The notes beneath the pieces were generated by a model, which was not told where the DNA came from, did not search any database, and was given only the letters and a program-made list of their open reading frames with translations. A DNA stretch of 53,256 nt from Gemmatimonadota bacterium (GTDB lineage: Bacteria; Gemmatimonadota; Gemmatimonadetes; Longimicrobiales; Gaopeijiaceae). The stretch lies in NCBI GenBank assembly GCA_022823225.1, contig JAJDXM010000061.1, positions 1 to 53,256 of the forward strand. Reading direction: 5' to 3'. Both the position numbers and the translations under genes were made by a program. Shown here piece by piece: positions 1 to 11,208 of the stretch. Numbering within the stretch: the first letter of the stretch is position 1; each line of letters starts with the position of its first letter.

Positions 1-56
1 ACTTCCATGAGGCTGATCCCCTTCCGGTGAGCCTTGCCCGGTGCCTTCTGTGCCAT
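1..56 (-). mobile_element. 5' end of an IS1595-like transposase gene (runs off the left edge)
   Basis: Only the first 18 codons lie in the window. They read MAQKAPGKAHRKGISLMEV, which matches the usual N-terminus of IS1595-family transposases (APGK-x-x-R-x-GI-x-L-M-E). The start is ATG at 56, preceded by AAGGGG at 63-68 with a 6-base spacer and by a good promoter at 95-123. The outer end of the element is probably near 140, just beyond the promoter, but the terminal repeat cannot be confirmed because the other end is missing. The family call rests on a short peptide and is therefore moderate. Confidence 0.6.
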
Positions 57-94
57 GTCTAACCCCTTGCGCTGGTGTCTTTTACCATGCATTG

Positions 95-123
95 AAGTTA
101 ACAGGATCGCCCCCGACTGTCAA
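95..123 (-). promoter_or_regulatory. Promoter of the IS transposase
   Basis: On the minus strand TTGACA (118-123) and TAACTT (95-100) are 17 bases apart, with a predicted start of transcription near 88, about 30 bases ahead of the transposase ATG. A perfect TATAAT also lies on the plus strand at 132-137 and points outward toward ssb, but it has no clear -35 box. Bases 144-363 hold no convincing gene; they look like the long leader of ssb. Confidence 0.55.
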
Positions 124-363
124 GTTGGCTTTATAATCCCCATCCCGTTCCCAACCGGACATGCGGTCGCGCCGGGACTCGGCTTGTCCGCCGAGGGCCG
201 CGAAATCAGTCCCATCCAGCCATGTAGGCGCCCCGCGACTTCATCCACCTTGTTGGCACAGACGCGGCCGGGGCCCTCCCGGCGGTCGCGGTGCCGACTC
301 GTGCAGCACCGCTTCCGCCGGCCCCGGCGAGCCATCCACACACAGGAAGCGGAGGACCTACCC

Positions 364-705
364 GTGAGCCGTTCGGTAAACAAGATCATTCTCGTGGGAA
401 ACGTGGGCAGCGACCCCGATGTGCGCATCACGAGCGCCGGGGTGAAGGTGGCCCGGATCTCGCTGGCCACCAACTGGCGAACCGGGGGCGAGGACCCGGA
501 GGAGCGCACCGACTGGCACAGGGTCAACCTCTGGGGCCGTCTGGCGCAAGTCGCCGAGGACTACGTGTCCAAGGGGGACAAGCTCTTCGTCGAGGGGTAC
601 CTGCAGTACGACTCCTACGAGCGCGACGGGGTAACGATCCCCACGGCCGAGGTTCGGGCCCGGGAGATGATCATGCTGACGCCGCCGCCGGCCGGCGAGA
701 TGTAG
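364..705 (+). CDS. ssb: Single-stranded DNA-binding protein, short form
   Basis: Single-stranded DNA-binding proteins coat ssDNA during replication, recombination and repair. The 113-residue product is essentially one OB fold. It begins SRSVNKIILVGNVGSDPDVR and contains the family's typical RTDWHRVNLWGRLAQ and GDKLFVEGYLQYDSY segments. The start is GTG at 364, chosen because GGAGG sits at 351-355 and the family homology begins there; the open frame continues upstream to 34 but that part is not SSB-like. The acidic C-terminal tip (DDxPF) found in most SSBs, which recruits partner proteins, is absent: the protein ends PPPAGEM. It may therefore be an accessory rather than the main SSB. It converges on the sigma-factor gene. 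Confidence 0.9.
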   Translation: MSRSVNKIILVGNVGSDPDVRITSAGVKVARISLATNWRTGGEDPEERTDWHRVNLWGRLAQVAEDYVSKGDKLFVEGYLQYDSYERDGVTIPTAEVRAREMIMLTPPPAGEM

Positions 706-717
706 CCGGGGGGCGAC

Positions 718-740
718 GGCCGCCGGGCGCGCCGGCCGCC
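718..740. terminator. GC-rich hairpin between convergent genes
   Basis: A stem GGC-C-GCCGG / CCGGC-C-GCC closes a 5-base loop (727-731) with one internal C/C mismatch. It lies between the convergent stops of ssb and the sigma gene, so it could serve both directions. There is no T-tract, so this is not a classical intrinsic terminator. Confidence 0.3.
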
Positions 741-765
741 GGGGCCTGCGGCAGGGAGCCGCGGG

Positions 766-1626
766 TCAGTTAGCGGTCCAGAACCCCGAGAGAGACTCTC
801 CCTGCGGGCTTTCGCGGAGCTTCTCGAAGGCGCGGTTGCGGATCTGGCGGATGCGTTCGCGGGTCACGCCGAGCAGCGAGCCGATCTCCTCCAGGGTCCG
901 CTCCTCGCCATCGTCGAGGCCGTAATACAGGTAGAGGATCTTGCGTTCGCGCTCGGTCAGGTAGCTGTCGAACATGGTCTCGAGATAGGTGCGCCGTGCG
1001 ATCGCCTCGACGTCTTCCTCGATTTCGGTGCCGTCCACCCCGGCGAAGCGCTCGCCGAAGCTGGCGCTGTCACGGTCGCCGCGGTCGAGCGGCGCGTCCA
1101 GGCTCAGTTCGGCGGCGGCGACGCGGCGCAGTGCGCGCACCGTGTCGAGAGGCTCGCCCATCTCCCGGGCAAGCTCCTGGTCGGTGGGAGACCGGCCGAG
1201 TTGCTGGGTCAGGGCGGTGTTGGTGCGCGCCAACCGCGCGAGGTTGGAGTTCTGGTTGAGCGGAATCCGCACGGAGCGGGTCTGCTCGGCTAGCGCCTGA
1301 AGCACGGTCTGCCGGATCCACCACACGGCGTAGGAGATGAACTTCACCCCCTTGTCGGGATCGAATTTCTTGACCGCCTTCAGCAGCCCCTCGTTCCCGA
1401 TGCAGACGAGTTCCGCCAGACCCAGGCCGCGCCCCTGGTACTTCTTCACGTAGGAGATGACGAAGCGGAGGTTGGCGGTGACGAGGCGTTCGGCTGCCTC
1501 CTTGTCACCGGTTCGAGCCCTTCGCGCGAGTGCTCGCTCCTCCTCCGGGTCCGAGATTAGGGGATATCGCTCCACATCCTGGAGATACTGATCGAAGGAA
1601 TCGAGACCGCGCGAGTCTGCGAACAA
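766..1626 (-). CDS. RpoD/RpoS-type (group 2) sigma-70 factor
   Basis: RNA polymerase sigma subunit of about 286 residues. It has region 1.2 (FDQYLQDVERYPLISDPEEE), region 2 (LVTANLRFVISYVKKYQGRG and KGVKFISYAVWWIRQ), region 3, and region 4 (TLEEIGSLLGVTRERIRQIR). Region 1.1 of primary RpoD is missing, so group 2 is more likely. In region 2.2 the usual DLIQEGN reads ELVCIGN. The TTG start at 1626 is preferred because a perfect AGGAGG lies at 1633-1638 with a 6-base spacer; an upstream GTG at 1662 has no good ribosome site and would add 12 residues. A second sigma factor of the same type is encoded at 37571-38464. Confidence 0.9.
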   Translation of the reverse strand: MFADSRGLDSFDQYLQDVERYPLISDPEEERALARRARTGDKEAAERLVTANLRFVISYVKKYQGRGLGLAELVCIGNEGLLKAVKKFDPDKGVKFISYAVWWIRQTVLQALAEQTRSVRIPLNQNSNLARLARTNTALTQQLGRSPTDQELAREMGEPLDTVRALRRVAAAELSLDAPLDRGDRDSASFGERFAGVDGTEIEEDVEAIARRTYLETMFDSYLTERERKILYLYYGLDDGEERTLEEIGSLLGVTRERIRQIRNRAFEKLRESPQGESLSGFWTAN

Positions 1627-1745
1627 TGCCGTCCTCCTGAAAGGGGAATCGTAGGCAACCACCCTTCCCGCTTTCCGGAGGCTGCGCGGCCCAGAGACGG
1701 CGGGACTTCCTGGCGACAGCTCCGGCGTTCGGCGAAGGGACAGGT

Positions 1746-1774
1746 ATTTTACCGCTTGGGACGATTCAAGTCAA
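1746..1774 (-). promoter_or_regulatory. Promoter of the first sigma-factor gene
   Basis: On the minus strand TTGACT (1769-1774) and TAAAAT (1746-1751) are separated by 17 bases, giving transcription from about 1739 and a leader of roughly 110 bases. It sits between the end of the outer membrane protein gene (1863) and the sigma gene, so the sigma gene need not depend on read-through. Confidence 0.6.
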
Positions 1775-1862
1775 ATGTTTTTTCATGCAGGGCGATGCCG
1801 GGAGGATTCGCGGGGTGGCCGACGGGCCGCAATCCGGCCCTGGAGGGGGCGCTTTCCGCGCG

Positions 1863-3680
1863 CTACCTGCCGCCGAGCAACACCGCCGAGGGGCCCGCGC
1901 CGCGGCTCCGCTGCATCTGCCGGTCCCGGAGGGGCACCAGCAGGCTGGTCGCGTCGTAGCTGATCCGGAATCGGCTGTCCCGGAGACCCCCGGCGTGGAC
2001 CGGCACGGCCAGGTCGAACCGCACGACCTGCCTGGCTCCGGACGGGAGGGCGAAACGGAGTCCGGCCCCCGTGGCCGCGCGCATCCCCGAGTCCGTGCCG
2101 AAGGGAACGTCGCCCGCCCAGCCCTTGCCTGCATCGACGAATACGGCAAGCCCGACATCGAAGAGGTCGCGAACGGAGCCCAGCCTGATCCGGTCCTCCA
2201 CGCTGACCACCACCCGCCGGGCCACCGGAAAGTCGAGCTGGTCGTAGCCTCGGACGCCGAACGGCCCCCCCAGCGTCAGCTGGAACGGCCGTGCGTTGTC
2301 CCATCCCCCGGCGGCGGCGAGTCCGACGACGACCGTGTGCCGGCGCGCCGAATCCGGTTGCAGGTAGAAGTAGGTGTCGAACCTGGCGAGACCGTCCCGG
2401 TAGGTGGCCGCCGCGCTGCCACTGCCGGGCAGCCAGGCGCCTTCGAGGGCCACTTCGGAGTTGAAGACCCAGTTCTCGCCGGCGGAGCCACCGAAGAGGG
2501 AGAGGTTGCCGCGAAGTTCCCGGCTGTGGTCCTCGGCGCCGAGCTCGGGGTTTCCGAGCGTAGTTCCGACGGCGGCCAGCACCTGGGTGCCCACCCGCAC
2601 GTCCTGCTCGCCCGTTACCGCGTCGAGTCCGCGCCGGGTGATGAAGCGGATGTTCCGCTTCCCGGCGATCAGGTTGAAGCGCACCGCCCCGCGCCTGGCG
2701 ACCTGGTGGCGAATGGCCTCGATCGTTGCGGCGTCGGCGGTGTCCCGCGCGGAGTAGTCGAATCGCGAGACGAGCTCGACGTCCTCCGGGAAGCCGTCGA
2801 AGCGAAGGTCCTCCCAGGACAGGCCGGCCCCTAAGACGATGAGGTTGCCGGGTTTGCCGAACCTGCGGCCAACGGTGGCCTCCGCCCGCCGGGTCTGCAT
2901 GGGCAGGCTCGCGGTGCTGAAGGACGAGCCCTCCGGGGTGGCGTACGGGAAGAGGCCTTCGCGCATGGAATACGATTCGAGGAAGGCCCAGCGGCCGATC
3001 TCGCCGACGAAGGGATACGAGACCGTTTCGGTGAAGAAGACTCCCTTGCGGGTTCTCCCCGCCGAGATCACCGCGTCGGCCCGCGTCCGGGCCAGCCGTA
3101 CGGTGCGCACCTGCATGCCCAAGTCGCGCTGTTCGTCCTGTTCCCGGAAGTAGACGCCCAGAAGCGTCCCGGTGCCCCAGAGGTTTTCCTCGGTGGCCCC
3201 GGCGTACCCGATCCGCAGGCCGCGGTCGAATTCGGGCCGAATGTCCAGTTTTAGTGTCCAGTCATCTTTTGTGTCCACAAATACCAGCACCTCGCCGGCG
3301 TTCGCCCGGACGGCCTGGATGTCGGCTTCGGCGATGAACGGGAGCGACCGGAGGATCCTCTCGGACTCGTCCAGGAGTAGCTGGTCGAGACAGTCTCCAG
3401 CCTTGAAGAGCAGTTCGCTTTCGATGAGCTCCCGGCGCGTTCGGCGGTGCAGGCGGTCCGCGATCCAGGTGGCCACCCCCTGGATCCGCCCCAGTGGCTC
3501 GTCTTCTTCCGGACCCGCCGGCTGATAGATGGACCTGTTTTCCACGAAGATGGTGCCGATTGTCCCGGCGGGGCATTCGGGCCGGTCCTCGGCGGGCCGT
3601 TGCGCCCCGGCCGGATGCGCCACACCGAGCAGGGCGAGCAGGATCAGGGTGGCCGCCGGGCGGGCGGCGGATCCGGTCAT
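1863..3680 (-). CDS. BamA/TamA-like outer membrane protein (POTRA plus beta-barrel)
   Basis: A 605-residue exported protein of the Omp85 (bacterial surface antigen) type. A signal peptide (MTGSAARPAATLILLALLGV, then AHPAGAQ) is followed by a POTRA-like region (about residues 40-145, with the stretch RIQGVATWIADRLHRRTRRE) and a long barrel region. Near the end lies GGPFGVRGYDQLDFP, corresponding to the conserved (V/I)RG(F/Y) motif of Omp85 and two-partner secretion barrels. There is only one recognisable POTRA, fewer than in BamA (usually five), so it is not the main barrel assembly protein; a TamA- or patatin-barrel-like role is more likely. The open frame runs much further upstream, but that part is antisense to maeB; ATG 3680 is chosen because the signal peptide starts there. 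Confidence 0.8.
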   Translation of the reverse strand: MTGSAARPAATLILLALLGVAHPAGAQRPAEDRPECPAGTIGTIFVENRSIYQPAGPEEDEPLGRIQGVATWIADRLHRRTRRELIESELLFKAGDCLDQLLLDESERILRSLPFIAEADIQAVRANAGEVLVFVDTKDDWTLKLDIRPEFDRGLRIGYAGATEENLWGTGTLLGVYFREQDEQRDLGMQVRTVRLARTRADAVISAGRTRKGVFFTETVSYPFVGEIGRWAFLESYSMREGLFPYATPEGSSFSTASLPMQTRRAEATVGRRFGKPGNLIVLGAGLSWEDLRFDGFPEDVELVSRFDYSARDTADAATIEAIRHQVARRGAVRFNLIAGKRNIRFITRRGLDAVTGEQDVRVGTQVLAAVGTTLGNPELGAEDHSRELRGNLSLFGGSAGENWVFNSEVALEGAWLPGSGSAAATYRDGLARFDTYFYLQPDSARRHTVVVGLAAAGGWDNARPFQLTLGGPFGVRGYDQLDFPVARRVVVSVEDRIRLGSVRDLFDVGLAVFVDAGKGWAGDVPFGTDSGMRAATGAGLRFALPSGARQVVRFDLAVPVHAGGLRDSRFRISYDATSLLVPLRDRQMQRSRGAGPSAVLLGGR

Positions 3681-3706
3681 GTTCTCATCATGCTCGCAGT
3701 TGGTGT

Positions 3707-3736
3707 TTGACGGCGCTCCGTGGAGTCCGGTAGGAT
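3707..3736 (+). promoter_or_regulatory. Probable promoter of maeB
   Basis: TTGACG (3707-3712) and TAGGAT (3731-3736) are 18 bases apart, placing a transcription start near 3743 and a leader of about 70 bases before the maeB ATG. It lies in the 135-base gap between the divergent outer membrane protein gene and maeB. Confidence 0.45.
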
Positions 3737-3815
3737 CACAGCCCGGCAAACGTCGGTTGCCTGCGCGGACCGGAACCCGCGCAAGATACCACGAAGAACG
3801 GAGACTTGTCGTTAA

Positions 3816-6089
<2,274 letters not shown>

Positions 6090-6193
6090 ACGCTCCGCGA
6101 CACGGGGAGCGGGAACCTGCGCCGGGGCCGCCAGGCAGGCGGACAACCCACGATCCGCATCGAAACCCCGCAATTCCGGAACCCAGCAAAGAC

Positions 6194-7789
<1,596 letters not shown>

Positions 7790-7810
7790 CGGCGTTAGCG
7801 AAGGAGGGAC

Positions 7811-9004
7811 ATGAACCGGAGACGGCTGTCGATCGGCTTGCTGCTCGCGCTCGGCGCATTGGCCGCCTGTGAGCAGGCCGAGATGCTGGAGGACCGTTTC
7901 CGTGATCTGACCCCGTACGAGGCCTATCAGGAGAACCTCGCCGTGGCCGGGCTGCACGAGACCGCGCTCGCACACGATTGGGCCGCGGCCGGCCGCGAGG
8001 CGCTCGAGGACCCCATCGAAGTCGGCCTGCCCTTCGAGGAGGAGGCGTACATCACCGCCGACGATCCACTGGCGGTCGGATATCGGGTCCACGTTCCGCG
8101 CGGTCGCAAGCTCACCTTCGCGGTGGCGATCGACTCCGACGAGGGCACGCGTCTGTTCATCGACCTGTTCCGCGTGCCGAACGACGAGGAAGACCCGCTG
8201 AGGCCGGTGTTTTCCGCCGACTCGGTGGCCGGGATCTACGAGCACGAGGACCCGTGGCGCGCCGGCGACTACATTCTGCGCGTGCAGCCGGAGTTGCTCA
8301 GGGGCGGCACCTACCGGGTCATCCTCACCCAGGAGGCGCAGTACGCCTTCCCGGTGGAAGGGTACAGCATGGGGTCGATCCAGAGCTTCTTCGGGGCGCC
8401 GCGCGACGGGGGGCGGCGGGTGCACCACGGCGTCGACGTCTTCGCGCCGCGTGGGACGCCGGTGCTGGCGGCAACGGCCGGCGTTACCTACCGCGTGAGC
8501 GACACCAACATCGGCGGCAAGGTCGTGTGGGTGCGCGACGACGAACGCGGCGCCCGCTTCTACTATGCGCACCTCGACAGCCAGTACGTGGGCAACGGGG
8601 TGCAGGTGGAGGTCGGCGACACCATCGGCTTCGTCGGCAACACCGGGAACGCGCGCACGACCCCGCCGCACCTGCACTTCGGGGTGTATCGCCGCCGCCA
8701 GGGGCCGTTCGACCCCTATCCCTTCCTCGCCACGCCCCGCGGGACCCTTCCCGAAATGACGGCGGACCTGGCGATGCTCGGAAGCGAGGTGCAACCCGGC
8801 AACGACGGGATCAGGCTGCGGGCCTCACCGGCCATGCGCGGCGAGGTGCTGATGGAGCTGGACTCCGGTGCCAGCCTTCGCGTGCTGGGGGCGTCGGGCG
8901 GCTGGTTCCGGGTGCGGCTGCCGGATGGAGGGTACGGGTACGTGGCCGCGCGGCTAATGGACGCCGTGCCGGCGGTGCTGGCCGACGACGGAGGCGCACC
9001 GTAA
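7811..9004 (+). CDS. M23-family peptidase-like lipoprotein with C-terminal SH3 domain
   Basis: A 397-residue predicted lipoprotein: MNRRRLSIGLLLALGALAAC is a signal peptide ending in an LAAC lipobox. The middle is an LytM/M23 zinc metallopeptidase domain with HHGVDVFAPRGTP (first zinc ligands), YYAHLDS and HLHFGVY (final zinc ligand pair). The last 60 residues (GIRLRASPAMRGEVLMELDS onward) look like a bacterial SH3 domain that binds cell wall. All expected zinc ligands are visible, so cleavage of peptidoglycan cross-links in the periplasm is the likely job. The start has AAGGAGG immediately upstream. The stop codon lies inside a 37-base palindrome (9001-9037). Confidence 0.88.
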   Translation: MNRRRLSIGLLLALGALAACEQAEMLEDRFRDLTPYEAYQENLAVAGLHETALAHDWAAAGREALEDPIEVGLPFEEEAYITADDPLAVGYRVHVPRGRKLTFAVAIDSDEGTRLFIDLFRVPNDEEDPLRPVFSADSVAGIYEHEDPWRAGDYILRVQPELLRGGTYRVILTQEAQYAFPVEGYSMGSIQSFFGAPRDGGRRVHHGVDVFAPRGTPVLAATAGVTYRVSDTNIGGKVVWVRDDERGARFYYAHLDSQYVGNGVQVEVGDTIGFVGNTGNARTTPPHLHFGVYRRRQGPFDPYPFLATPRGTLPEMTADLAMLGSEVQPGNDGIRLRASPAMRGEVLMELDSGASLRVLGASGGWFRVRLPDGGYGYVAARLMDAVPAVLADDGGAP

Positions 9005-9037
9005 AGCAAACGTTACATCATGTCATGTCTGCTTTAC
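9001..9037. repeat. 37-bp imperfect palindrome, copy A
   Basis: The arms GTAAAGCA (9001-9008) and TGCTTTAC (9030-9037) are perfect inverted repeats, and 15 of the 18 base pairs over the full length are complementary. It starts at the stop codon of the M23 gene and ends 4 bases before the stop of the convergent TolQ-like gene. A related sequence is found in inverted orientation at 14036-14076. It could fold as a hairpin at both 3' ends or be a protein-binding site. It is AT-richer than its surroundings. Confidence 0.7.
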
Positions 9038-9041
9038 ATAT

Positions 9042-9416
9042 TCACCACGTTCCACGCGACTTCAACCCCGCGATACCCTGCAGGACCAGCCACGCCACCG
9101 ACGCGACCCCCAGGATCAGGAACCCGAAGACGGACGGGCCGACGGTAATCCCCACGCCCTCCCAGATGGTCGCAGCGTCGATCTCGCCGGCGAAGGCGAT
9201 GGCGGTGGCCATGGCCTGAACACCCATCAGACTCCCGACCAGCCCCACGCAGGAGCCGAGAGCGCCCAGCACGAGGACGGAGTGGATCTTCAGCGGACTT
9301 CCGGGGCCGTCGCCGCCCAGTACGTCGATCACGCCGCGCCCGATCTGGACAAGCGTGAGAAGAGAAACGAGAAGGAGCGGGTAGGCGACGGCTCCCAGTG
9401 AATCGATCATGGACAT
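9042..9416 (-). CDS. Small MotA/TolQ/ExbB-like membrane protein
   Basis: A 124-residue protein with three predicted membrane helices (about residues 9-33, 45-72 and 88-115). The pattern LGALGSCVGLVGSLMGV followed by a Gly-rich last helix resembles the conserved core of the MotA/TolQ/ExbB proton-channel family, in which two helices line the ion path. It is much shorter than TolQ (about 230 residues), and no TolR/ExbD partner is nearby, so it is a minimal or divergent member. GGAGG at 9423-9427 fits the ATG at 9416. It lies 33 bases after the HAAS membrane-protein gene in the padR operon. Confidence 0.6.
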   Translation of the reverse strand: MSMIDSLGAVAYPLLLVSLLTLVQIGRGVIDVLGGDGPGSPLKIHSVLVLGALGSCVGLVGSLMGVQAMATAIAFAGEIDAATIWEGVGITVGPSVFGFLILGVASVAWLVLQGIAGLKSRGTW

Positions 9417-9449
9417 GTGCTTCCTCCATTGGGTTGGTGAACAGGTGGT

Positions 9450-10211
9450 TTAGTCGGTTGAAGGGTAGAGGGGTGGCCGGCCCCGGGCGAAGAAGCGGGC
9501 GATTCGGCGCTCGACCTCTTCGTCGGTGATCATGCGGGGGGTGATGGCGAGCCAGCCGAAGAGGCCGAAGATCGCGGTTGCGAGCCCGATGGCCGCGACG
9601 TGCGCGACCTTCTGGACCACGGCCCATGCGAACAGGGACGAGACGGTGGCAGGGTCGATCGTGGCGAACGCGATCTGGCCTTCCCACGCGGCCGCCAGCG
9701 CTGCCAGTGCCACCGCCGCGACGATCAGGCCGCCGTGCCGAGTCCACAGAAGCCGGCGCTCGCCCGACCGCAGGTCCCCGTGGATCCAGAGCCGCGCCCC
9801 GGCCCAGGCTGCGTTGGCGGCCAGGAGAGCGATCAGAATCACCTGGGACCACACGAGGGTGGCCGACGGGCCCTCCGGCCCCGGTTCGGCAATCGTGATG
9901 GCTGCCAGGCCGGCAAGGGTCGCGGCCGCGCCGACTCCCAGCCTTACAGCCAGATCCAGCCACCTGGCGGCGAGGATCCGTCGTTGCAGCCGGGAGCCGT
10001 GGCGGGCTTCGAGCTGCTCCAGCGCGTCCTCGGCCGGCACCAGTTGCCGCAGCGCCTCTTCCAGGGCCTCGTCGGGAGTCCGCCCCCGCCGCTCCAGCTC
10101 GCCCTGCAGCGCCCGCACATCGGCATCGACTTCCTCGATCAGATCGAGACGGCGGCGCGGCCCGACCTTCAGCTCGCGTTCGACGCCCGCCAGGGGGTGT
10201 TCACGCGGCAT
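9450..10211 (-). CDS. HAAS-domain integral membrane protein
   Basis: A 253-residue protein. The first 80 or so residues (PLAGVERELK... EEVDADVRALQGELERRGRT) are charged and helical and resemble the HAAS / permease-prefix domain that commonly follows PadR regulators. Four or five hydrophobic segments follow between residues 95 and 235. Function is unknown; in other genomes such proteins are membrane partners or targets controlled by the adjacent PadR. Its ATG overlaps the padR stop by 11 bases, so translation is coupled. Longer open frame upstream is antisense and non-coding in character. Confidence 0.65.
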   Translation of the reverse strand: MPREHPLAGVERELKVGPRRRLDLIEEVDADVRALQGELERRGRTPDEALEEALRQLVPAEDALEQLEARHGSRLQRRILAARWLDLAVRLGVGAAATLAGLAAITIAEPGPEGPSATLVWSQVILIALLAANAAWAGARLWIHGDLRSGERRLLWTRHGGLIVAAVALAALAAAWEGQIAFATIDPATVSSLFAWAVVQKVAHVAAIGLATAIFGLFGWLAITPRMITDEEVERRIARFFARGRPPLYPSTD

Positions 10212-10530
10212 GGCTGCCCCGCACGAGCGCCATGAGTGCGCGCATCTGCCGCTCCAGCTCCGCGCCCCCGGCGGCCAGATCCGCGCGCCCGTCCCGCGTG
10301 ATCCGGTACGTCTTGCGCCGCCGTCCCTCGCCCTGCCACCGGCCGCGCACGCGCCCGTCCCCCTCGAGTCGGTGGAGGATCGGGTAGAGCGTGCCGTGCT
10401 GGAAGGAAAAGGCACCCCCGGTGCGCTCGTCGACCGACAGGGCGATCTGGTAGCCGTGCGCGGGGCCGCGGTCGAGCACCGCGAGGACGAGGAGCTCGTT
10501 GATTCGCTTGGAGAGTGTGACCTGTTGCAT
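10201..10530 (-). CDS. PadR-family transcriptional regulator
   Basis: A 109-residue winged-helix repressor of the PadR family. The core NELLVLAVLDRGPAHGYQIA, then FSFQHGTLYPILHRLEGDG, and the wing segment RRRKTYRITRDGRADL are classical. PadR proteins usually repress their own operon in response to a small molecule or envelope stress. ATG 10530 is chosen because the family begins with this helix. The operon continues with the HAAS membrane protein and the TolQ-like gene. A near-perfect 23-bp palindrome covers its promoter (10622-10650), which strongly suggests autoregulation. Confidence 0.9.
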   Translation of the reverse strand: MQQVTLSKRINELLVLAVLDRGPAHGYQIALSVDERTGGAFSFQHGTLYPILHRLEGDGRVRGRWQGEGRRRKTYRITRDGRADLAAGGAELERQMRALMALVRGSHAA

Positions 10531-10621
10531 TGGGTGGCGTGTCCCTGTGGTGGTGGGGGCGGGCCGGCGTGTGGCGGGTCTGCCGGGTTCCGGTCCGCCG
10601 GGTTCCCCGGGGGAGAGGTGA

Positions 10622-10650
10622 ATGATATATAGACCGTCTTTATATCGCAA
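10622..10650 (-). promoter_or_regulatory. padR promoter with overlapping PadR operator
   Basis: On the minus strand TTGCGA (10645-10650) and TATCAT (10622-10627) are exactly 17 bases apart. The palindrome at 10624-10646 spans the space between them: outer arms GATATA / TATATC and inner arms AGAC / GTCT, with 10 of 11 base pairs complementary around one central base. AT-rich dyads of this kind are typical PadR sites. The site would block both promoter elements. This lies in the 306-base gap 10531-10836, which also holds the blaI control region and a nondescript padR leader. Confidence 0.7.
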
Positions 10651-10760
10651 GTCTGACTATTGGGCGCCCGCCCAGGCGGGGCCGACAGGAACGGCTGGTC
10701 GGAGGGGGCCACGGCAAGCTTGAGGGACCGGCTCCCGCAGCCAGCGGCGTCCCGGCAGCC

Positions 10761-10800
10761 TTGCTTCGGTACTGCGATCTGTATTAAGATTACTACAGAT
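10761..10800 (+). promoter_or_regulatory. blaI promoter with overlapping dyad (candidate BlaI operator)
   Basis: TTGCTT (10761-10766) and TAAGAT (10785-10790) form a promoter with an 18-base spacer. A dyad at 10777-10800 has perfect 7-bp arms ATCTGTA / TACAGAT and three more matching pairs inside (10 of 12). It covers the -10 box and lies about 37 bases before the blaI ATG. BlaI-family repressors bind dyads containing TGTA/TACA, and autoregulation is usual, so this is the natural operator candidate. Confidence 0.6.
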
Positions 10801-10836
10801 TGCATACCAACGATTCACAACAGGGAGAACACCACC

Positions 10837-11208
10837 ATGGGCTTGCCGCGAATACCGAACTCCGAACTGGCCGTGATGGAGCTGCTCTGGCGAAAGGGCC
10901 GTCTTTCCGCGCGGCAGATCCTCGAAAAACTCTACCCGGACTCGACCCGGTCCCAGCACGGTGCCGTCCAGAGCCTGCTGCAGCGCCTCATGAAAAAGGG
11001 GTTTGTGGTCCGCGCCCGTGACGTGGGCGTCTACCTATTCTCCGCGGTCCCGAGCCGCGAGGAGTACGCGAGCGACCGGCTCGACGCGCTGGCCGGCAAG
11101 CTGACCGGCGGCTCGGTGGTTCCGATCATCACGCAGCTGCTCGAGGCGGACAGGCTGACGACGGAGGAAATCGAGAGACTTCGCACGATTCTGGAGGAGT
11201 GGAAATGA
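10837..11208 (+). CDS. BlaI/MecI/CopY-family repressor (locus 1)
   Basis: A 123-residue winged-helix repressor. The N-terminal half (ELAVMELLWRKGRLSARQIL and HGAVQSLLQRLMKKGFVVR) is the DNA-binding domain. The C-terminal helices (LLEADRLTTEEIERLRTILE) form the dimer that is cleaved when the partner protease signals. GGGAG at about 10823 supports the ATG at 10837. The stop overlaps the next start (ATGA), so repressor and M56 sensor are made together. In classical systems BlaR1 senses an extracytoplasmic signal and triggers BlaI proteolysis. No beta-lactamase is nearby, so the regulated function is unlikely to be beta-lactam resistance. Confidence 0.9.
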   Translation: MGLPRIPNSELAVMELLWRKGRLSARQILEKLYPDSTRSQHGAVQSLLQRLMKKGFVVRARDVGVYLFSAVPSREEYASDRLDALAGKLTGGSVVPIITQLLEADRLTTEEIERLRTILEEWK

